This document shows, piece by piece, positions 1 to 64,000 of a DNA stretch of 64,000 nt (the first letter of the stretch is position 1; each line of letters starts with the position of its first letter). The notes under the pieces are model-generated. The model saw only the letters and a program-made list of their open reading frames with translations, was not told the origin of the DNA and searched no databases. The position numbers and the translations under genes are program-made. Source of the DNA: Seriola aureovittata (Eukaryota > Chordata > Actinopteri > Carangiformes > Carangidae); assembly GCF_021018895.1 (NCBI RefSeq), contig NC_079369.1, positions 10,754,694 to 10,818,693 on the forward strand, given 5' to 3'.

Positions 1-73
1 AATAAAAATGTTGAGCCTTAGTATTTAATTCTGAATCCACCTGCCTTCACTGACCTCTCGGTTTGTTCTACAG

Positions 74-10172
<10,099 letters not shown>

Positions 10173-11255
10173 ACTCTAATTGGCTGAAAAAGTAAACCTA
10201 ATAATCAGGGGGCTGAGCCAAGGCTCCCTCCTGCACCAATGACTGTACAGAGCGTCGGTGGCATGGAAAATAAGAGACACTCAACTCGTACTTTGTTGTT
10301 TTGTTTACGTTTGTGAAAGAAATGAGCGAGAAAGCGAAGCAAGGGGGCACAAAGTCACATCTCTGGAAAAAAAAAAAAACAAACTTTGTTTTTAATGCTC
10401 TGAGAACGCTGGTTAGTCTATAGCTGCGCAAATGTGGGATTCCTCCAAAGAACTTTTTGTTTTGTTCCCTTTTTTCCCTTTTTTTTAACAAAATAAAACC
10501 TCTGTAGTGAACAAGAAATTAGCAAAAAAATTATTTTTTTAGCCTTTGAATTTTTCGCAAACAGTTGGACGGCATCAAGAGGAAAAAGACAGACGTGGGA
10601 CTGAAGAAGTGTAGGGAGGGTTCAAGGAGGGCTGGAAACTCTTAATGGAAAAATACGGTCCATATTCTGTGCTGTGTAAAAAGTCCCCAACCTGGGTCAA
10701 CTTGGCCCGGCCTGGCCTAGTCCACAGCACGTGGCTGCTCCTCGGGGCGGCAGATGCGTGGCAGATGGCAGGATGGCGTGCTGAGAGGTTCCAGCTACTT
10801 TCTTTTTTCCTCCTGGTTAAGTTTCAGCAGCAACATGATTGTATCATCTCCAGTACATACGTGACAGAACAGGGCTCGGTTTCCTCTAAAGTGTCATGAG
10901 ACTCAGTTTGTCTTTGTTCCTTTGGATATTGTTTTTTGTTTTTTTTTCTTTTACAAAAGAACAAAGATGAACTTATTCTGGAGATGTTTTTAAGGAAACC
11001 AGCCTGGAACAGAGAACCACGACCCAGAGGACAGAAAGCTGAAGTCAGTTCAAAGAACTCACATCAGGTACTCTGCAGTTTCTTGGCCTCTGCTACATCG
11101 TCTTCATCCTTAACACTCAACATTAAATGTGATTTTCTATTGTATTTGTTAGGGCACATATAGGCAGACAGGTATTTTCACAACTGCATCATGAACCTTG
11201 AACCTTGCTATATATGGACATGTAAATAAAGTTCTCTAAAGGCAAACAAGGATCT
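10173..11255 (+). other. tle2: Gene A 3' UTR (proximal form)
   Basis: This non-coding sequence follows the gene A stop codon and contains AATAAA at 10492-10497 and 11225-11230. The 3' end is inferred from the signals; transcript data would be needed to fix it. Confidence 0.6.
11225..11230 (+). terminator. Polyadenylation signal, gene A
   Basis: AATAAA in the context atgtaaataaagttctc, about 1.05 kb after the stop codon. An earlier AATAAA lies at 10492-10497 and a later one at 13088-13093, so alternative ends are possible. Confidence 0.55.
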
Positions 11256-13087
11256 GTGAGTTGGATTTGCTTTGAGACGACAGGCTGTCGTGTGGGACAT
11301 CTCTCAAACATCAGTTTTTGTCTGTGATCTGCAGTATGTCATTTGTGTTTTTTGCCTTTTGTGAACATCTTTCACAGAAAACCAGACTGAAACTGCTCAA
11401 GAAGGACCAATGCAGCTGTAGTGGTGTGAAGGGTAGGAAAAAAAAAAAAAAAAAAAATCTGGTATGTATGCGTGTGTGTGTTGCACTCTACTGGCTGTGA
11501 AAAGGTGTTTTTCAACCACAGGACCAAGTCAGGCACTCGCCAGGTTTATGTTGGATGTTTCAAAAAGTCAAAAGAAGCATTTGTTGAATATTTGTTTAAA
11601 CGACAATAGCCAGAAAAAGTGTGTGCTCACAGCGAGGTGCCAAAAAGCATCTTGGAAATATTTCGATGAAAAATGAAGGATGTGAATGGTGAGTACAAAC
11701 TCTGCCTCCGCCCTCTTGTGATGGAAACATTTCTCTCTCCCACTGAGGGAACACTACAGCACAAAGCTTCCCCTTTAGTCAATATCTGCAACCTCAGACA
11801 TGCAAGTGTTTTGGGATGCAAAAACCCACAGCGTGAGCAAGTTAGGATTCACAGCTCCTCTGTGACTGGAGCGCTCGGTAAATCATGCAGCTGTACAGTT
11901 GTTCTTTTTGTTTTTGTGCTGAGCTAGCTCGTAGTGTGGCTAAAAAAGGTGATCTGCAGTACATTATACAGTGGAATGGATTATTATAGCAATAATACTC
12001 AAGAGGGAGTTCTTCAGTGATTATAGGTGTAGTGGTGACTGTCCTGCCTGAAAAAGCTTTAACTGTGGGGGAAGAGGAAAAAACACTTAAAGCATTTATC
12101 TCCTGTGTGGAGTAAAGAATTGTTTGCATACAGATGGATAATAAATCATTTAGCGTCATTTAATGTATTTTGAAACGCAGCTTTTGACCTTTTTAAAATG
12201 CACAATATTTCTGTTAATGCCCATAATCACAGCACAGCACAGAACCGTCTCAATGCTATTATGGCTTTTATACAGATTCGTCCTAGTGTGAGCAGTTGAC
12301 TTGAGAATTAACAAAAGAGATAAGAGATCGCACAGCTTCTCTGTGCTTTGGTCAGATGATTCAGCTGAAACTTCCCACGGGATTAAGTCATTTCAGTCCC
12401 CTGATTAGAACAGAGTAATCTTTTCTTAGTGGTGTTACAGCAGAATCATCTTATTGGGGCTTATTTATCATGTAAATGCCCCAATAATTTCAATGGAGTA
12501 AGTTTCAAAATACGCTGTGAATGGAGAATCTCAGTTGCCAATTAAAAAACACAGCCTTTGAAGATATTTGACATGCCTTCTTTTTTACGTATTTTAAATT
12601 TAGGCCCAACATGTCAGCGTCTTTTTAAAATTCTACACATATGGAGATCTATGTAAATGAGCTCCATATCACTGTTTTATTTGATGTATGCAACTAAAGA
12701 GTCGAGGAGAGACCTCCAACACTGGTCGCGCTCCAGGAAATCTAAACTGGTCAGTTGTTAACTCAGTGTTTGATTTTTTTTTTTTTTTTTTTTTTTTTTA
12801 CTGTGTGCTGTCAGTATTCTGCAAAAACCTTGCATCACCAATTTGCCTTTTTGTTAATGTGATGGGTTGGAAAATGTCATCAGTGTGTCAACATTATCAC
12901 GTAATACTGGTTAAAAATCAAACTGCTGAGAGTTATTGTAAATGAAGTACTTTGCAGGATACTGAAAAGTTTTCGGACTGTGCAGAAAGTTTATTTCCTC
13001 ATGAGTGAATGAGGAGGTGTTCAGGAGGAACTATTGCTGAAAGGCTGTGAATTCAAAATGGACACAACTGGTTCTTGATGTTGAGAG

Positions 13088-13093
13088 AATAAA
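13088..13093 (+). terminator. Possible distal polyadenylation signal, gene A
   Basis: AATAAA in gagagaataaagtattc, followed by T-rich sequence of the usual downstream type. If used, the gene A 3' UTR would be about 2.9 kb. Confidence 0.4.
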
Positions 13094-13369
13094 GTATTCT
13101 TCTTTGGACATTTGGCTTTTTCTTTTGCATCTTAATATCAAAGACTTAAGGGCTTTTAGCCGTGCTAGCAGCTGTGTGGCTTTGAGCTAAATAATAACAT
13201 CAATGCGAACACAGTGTTTAGCAGGTATGTTCACCATCACAGTTTAGTGTGCTAGTACGCCAATATTTGCTTATAAGCACTACATAAGTACAGCCGAGGC
13301 TAAAGGAAATATAAGTTTTACAGGTATTTGGTCATAAAGTAATATTTAGACCTAATGATGGTGACAGAT

Positions 13370-13525
13370 GGCAGGTCAGGGATTCAATGCTTTTACAAGT
13401 CATCCTCTAAGGAACATAAATATTTATACCTGATTTTATGGCAATCCATCCAATAGTTATGATATTTGAGCGTGGACCAACCAACGTCACCATCCCTGGA
13501 GCCATGCCATTAGCATGGCTAGAAA
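13370..13525 (+). repeat. Interspersed repeat fragment (CATGG/TTAGCATGGC family)
   Basis: The words atggcaatccatccaatag, gtggaccaaccaacgtca and ccattagcatggct are characteristic of a repeat I recognise from many teleost genomes. A second diverged copy is at about 50640-50862. I cannot assign the superfamily. Confidence 0.5.
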
Positions 13526-13567
13526 GATCAACGCAGGAGACACCTGAAAGGATGAACACAAGTTTGG

Positions 13568-13573
13568 TTTATT
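13568..13573 (-). terminator. Polyadenylation signal, gene B
   Basis: TTTATT on the + strand reads AATAAA on the - strand. It is the first canonical AATAAA I find downstream of the gene B stop, which implies a 3' UTR of about 3.15 kb. Confidence 0.5.
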
Positions 13574-14774
13574 TTTCACACAGAGCATTTCTTGTACAGC
13601 ACATGGGAAACGCATCAGGAGGGAAGACACAGTGCATTTAAAAAAAAGAAAAGTCCTTGGCTTTTTTAAAAGAAACTAAACATGAGCTTGTAAAGCAGAA
13701 AAAAAAAGTTTTATACCGTCGGAACAGAGAAAGCACAGGCAGGGGAGAGAGACATTACTGACAATTAAAGAAGAGTATCAAATACAATGTCCCAAATATT
13801 CACGCTATACCACCAAATGCATAGCCATTATACAGCGTCATTCTGAGTAGTATACAAGCTTGTGTATGAGAATATCGTTTGGGTCTGCCTGTGGCTGACA
13901 GACAGAAAGGGAAAAAGGCAGGCAAAGGCATTAAACTGTACAGATGATCTCTGACTCCTAGCTGGTACAGTAGCCACTGTAGAAGTCCCTCATAATTCTT
14001 CTATCTGGATTAACGCTGCAGAGAGAAACATGGACATCTTGCTAGAACTTTTTACAGCTGAACTAAATTGCATACTGTAATGTAAGATGCATCCTCCTGT
14101 AAAACTGTGGATGAGAGACCATTTCACTGTAGCTGTACAAGCATGCAGTAAAAAATGGGACCTCTTTGATGGCTAAATCTGTTTTGACATGTCGCAGCCG
14201 ATGCCTGCTGTACACTGACCACAGACTCAACAGAAACGTAGTATAATTACACAATAAGGACTGAAAACAGATTCAAGTACACTTACTACCACTTTTGAAA
14301 AAGGGGAATAAAACAAAAAACACCAAACAGTAGACAGGGGAACTTTTCTCCCAAATGGAGGGTCTTATTTTTTTTTTCTTCACATGGGTTTGCTGATCTT
14401 GTATTCCCCCTGCCTGTCACCATCACCAAGGATAAGGTACACAAATTAAAAGAACAAAAGAAAATAAAGTTTTTTTTTTAATGTCTCCATGTGTGAGTGC
14501 ATCCCTCTCTGTTTGCTTCCCCCGAACCCGAAACGCAGTCATAGGCAACCCCAATACATAAACATATCATTACATAAGACGAGCAATCACTATTCATAAA
14601 AAATACTGAAATAAATGAGTAATAAAAGAAAAGCTTGAAATGTGCCTTTTTTTTTTAGTCTACACTGGTGACGCATGTTCTACAGAAGCAGAGAGCTCTG
14701 ATATAGTGTTTGCCTGCCAGTTTGGAGTATGATACAAGGAGGACTGAAAGTAAGAATCAGGTTTAGAGAAGTTT

Positions 14775-15341
14775 GACTAAGTAAGCTTGACTGTGCTTAT
14801 TCGCATTGTTGATGAGAGTTCGTTAGATGAGAAGATTGACACCACTCTCATGTCTGTATGCTAAACTTGCAGCTAGCCAGCAGTTTGCTAACTTATCTTA
14901 GGACGCAGATTGGAAACAGCTCATCTAGCTCTGACTGAAAGTTAAAAAGTCCACCTGCCAGCATGTCTAAAACTCACTGGTTAACATGCTATACCTCATT
15001 TGTTTAATCCCCACAAAAAGTGTCCTATCATTGCCAGGCAACTGGTCCTGACCTGGAAATAGGTTACTGGTTATTTTCACACTTTTTATGGACTAAACAA
15101 GATATAACTTGTTAATCAGAGAGCTTAAAGATGCTGGTAGGTGGAATTTGTAGCATCCAGTTAGCAATAGGCCAGCAGTGTCCTCAGTCATTATGCTAAG
15201 CTACGATAGCAGGCTTCTAGCGGTGGCTTCATACTTAACATACATACATGAGAATCGTATCAATCCTCAAAATCCATCCATCAAAATCTCAGCAAGAAAG
15301 CGAGTAAACATATTCCCCAAAAAGTTAAACTTGTCCTTTAA
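14775..15341. mobile_element. Fold-back (long inverted repeat) element, diverged
   Basis: The left part contains gatgagaagattgacacca, ctctcatgtctgtatgct and agctagccagcag. The right part contains the near reverse complement (atagcaggcttctagcgg, acatacatgagaatcgta, then caatcctc). The ends resemble a widespread percomorph repeat that starts near gcttattcgc and ends near acttgtcctttaa. It has no coding capacity and so looks like a non-autonomous element. Exact ends and target duplication are not resolved. Confidence 0.6.
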
Positions 15342-16595
15342 GGTGTTTAGCATCTCAATTAATAGCAATCACTAGCTTATCAAACAAGATTTAGCCAGAG
15401 CACTTTGAACACTAGCACATCAGCAGGCAGGCAGAGATGGAGATAATGACTCCGATAAACATGTAATCTCATCTGGTTTGTAAATGAAAACAGCAACTAG
15501 TTGCATAAAATTTGAAAGGAATCGGATTAGTCGCTGCTTAGTTGGCTGCTGATGATAGCGTAATCAGATGGTGTTAATTTGCCCTCTTGTCTGCCTTACA
15601 GTGAAGTTGCCGTGCTGCTACTTCATCTAGCTGACAGTGCCTTTAATGAGAGTGAGTGCAGCGCCCGGTGTCAGGAGAACAATCCAGAGGAATTAGAAGG
15701 AACAGCTCGGCTGATGTTCTCTGTTTGTGTCTCGGGGCCCTGGGAGAATCCCATTGACTCCGCTGCTCATTAGACGCTGCCTTTGTCAGACCAAAATAAA
15801 ATAGATATTAAGCAGTGAGATGGGGAGCGCGGCGATGAATGTTTAATTGGGTGCTCTGCGTGTTGTGTGTGTGTTTCTCTCTTCCTACAATTACCTCAAG
15901 GGGGTATATCCAAGTGTGTGTGTGTGTGTGCACTCTTGCTCGATGACGTGCACCTTATGTGTGTGTGTGTTAGCAGGTCTATGTTTCATGTCAGTGTATG
16001 TGGATATCTGAAGCGACCCCCTCCATCTCAGGAGCGTCATCGTTCCCCAGCTCCTGACACCTCTCGCTGGGGAGAGCGAGCTGCGGCGTCAGCCTCATTA
16101 AGGCTTCCACTGTCTGGCTAATGAATCGATTGTGTGGTATCAGTGCTCCTGGCTGGTGCTCCCACAGTGCTGCTCCGCGCCTCCTCTGGGGGCCTCCCTT
16201 CCACTGAGCTCTTAATCAGGAAACAGCCCTAATTACCCTGCCTCCCTCCTCCTCCTCCTCCTTCTCCCTCTCCTCCTTGTCCTCCTCTTCCTCCCTTTCA
16301 TTTCTCTCCCTTCTGCACTCTCGCTTTCTCTCCTCCATCTCGTCTTTCCCCCCTTTCTCCTCCCGTCTTTATCATTATGCTCCACCGCCCATTTCCTTTT
16401 GTCCTTCTTATCTTGCTGTTTCTTTTCTGCCTCTCTCTATACTATCATGCCTCGTCCTTGGGCTAAAAGTGGAAGGCGGAGGAGGGGAAGGGGCATTTGG
16501 GAGCTTCCACAGTAGCTTATATCACAGCAAAAAGGGGAGGGGGGTGATGTATTAGGGATGAGGGTCAGGAGGACTCAAGAGGACTGAGACGGAGT

Positions 16596-16619
16596 TGCTG
16601 CTGCTGCTGCTGCTGCTGT
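16596..16619. repeat. (CTG)n trinucleotide repeat
   Basis: About seven to eight CTG units on the + strand, CAG on the gene B transcript strand, roughly 105 nt downstream of the stop codon. Confidence 0.9.
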
Positions 16620-16723
16620 AATGAGGATTGGGAGCAGTTGGCAGGGCAACTGGGTGCACTTCCTCCACACCCCAAAACCACCCCAAAGTCTCCGTCCTGT
16701 CCCCTGGCATCTCGTCCCGGCCC

Positions 16724-63444
<46,721 letters not shown>

Positions 63445-64000
63445 CTGTGGAGACAAACAAAAATGACAGAGCTTCCTTAGCATTTTATATACAGCGCACA
63501 TTAACATTCAGATTTACACAATATCTCCTGTTGAACATCTGTTGCTCAGTGTAGCTGCATATGCTGCTGTTTGTCACCGTGGCTTTAATGAAAGAAAGAA
63601 AAGTGAGTGAGAAGATCGGAGAGTGAGTGTGAGTGTGTGTGTGTGTGTGTCTGTATAGTAGAGCAAATTTGTGTGTGTCTGTGTATAGATAATGAGGTAT
63701 TTATGTCTTAGTGTGAGTTATGTGCGATCACTGTCTCAGCACGTGTCTGTGTGTGCGTCTGTGAGGGGTTTTAACAGTTAGATTGGTGTCTATGCATGGC
63801 TGCCAAATGAGCATGACTTTGTGTGTGTGTTTACTGCATTGTGTTTTTTGCCTCTGTGTTCATGTGTGTATGTATATGTGTTTATATGCCTATATATGGT
63901 GACTATCAGAATAATGAGCCAAACTCTCTGAATGTTTGCTAAGAATGCTGTGCACTGTGTTTCTGTATGTGAAAGTGTATGTCTATACAATACATAGGAC
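63445..64000 (-). other. Gene B intron at window edge
   Basis: Contains a short GT-rich stretch (63628-63650) and scattered TG words. The next upstream gene B exon is not in the window. Confidence 0.7.

Larger units (their letters stand above)
11256..13567. other. Region between the convergent genes
   Basis: I see no coding gene here. It holds an A run (about 11438-11457), a T run (12774-12799) and a copy of an interspersed repeat near 13370-13520. It may be a distal gene A 3' UTR up to about 13.1 kb. Confidence 0.6.
13545..16723 (-). other. tle2: Putative 3' UTR of gene B
   Basis: This is non-coding sequence between the gene B stop and the first AATAAA. It contains a CAG repeat on the transcript strand (16596-16619), a pyrimidine-rich patch on the + strand (16240-16440) and a fold-back repeat (14775-15341). 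The extent is inferred only. Confidence 0.45.

Overview
The window is vertebrate DNA, most likely from a ray-finned (percomorph-type) fish. It has short coding exons with canonical GT-AG introns, very many (CA)n/(GT)n microsatellites, a fish-type tRNA-derived SINE, and fold-back and other interspersed repeats that I recognise as common in teleosts. There are no bacterial-style genes, operons or CRISPR arrays.

Two protein-coding genes account for every coding exon I can support. Both encode Groucho/TLE transcriptional corepressors and they lie tail to tail. Gene A (+ strand, 74-10172) enters the window inside its Q domain and runs through 15 exons to its stop: 1995 nt, 664 codons plus stop, all phases consistent. 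Gene B (- strand, 63444 down to 16724) also enters inside its Q domain and runs through 17 exons to its stop: 2124 nt, 707 codons plus stop. The first exons of both genes lie outside the window. Both have TLE2-type diagnostic residues in the WD40 domain (for example [10 protein letters not shown] and NIVVWDL), so I call them tle2-like paralogs. Which fish paralog (a, b or c) each one is cannot be settled here.

Layout: 1-10172, gene A coding exons in compact introns; 10173 to about 11.25 or 13.1 kb, gene A 3' UTR; about 13.55-16.72 kb, putative gene B 3' UTR, including a fold-back repeat; 16.7-26.4 kb, gene B WD40, SP and part of the CcN exons; 26.4-40.8 kb, gene B CcN, GP and Q exons in larger repeat-rich introns; 40.8-63.4 kb, one 22.6-kb intron between two Q-domain exons, holding a SINE, a LINE fragment, a 480-bp CT/CA tract, long purine/pyrimidine tracts and a perfect hairpin; 63.4-64 kb, the most upstream visible exon of gene B.

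The most notable signal is a mosaic of identity between the two genes. The four exons encoding most of the WD40 propeller are 97.5% identical by hand count (20 differences in 797 nt). One exon plus its intron flanks is identical over 200 bp. The last two exons and a Q-domain exon are only about 76-80% identical, and the middle exons barely align. Silent sites and intron edges are homogenised in the central block only, which points to gene conversion between inverted paralogs. I saw no undescribed multi-gene system.
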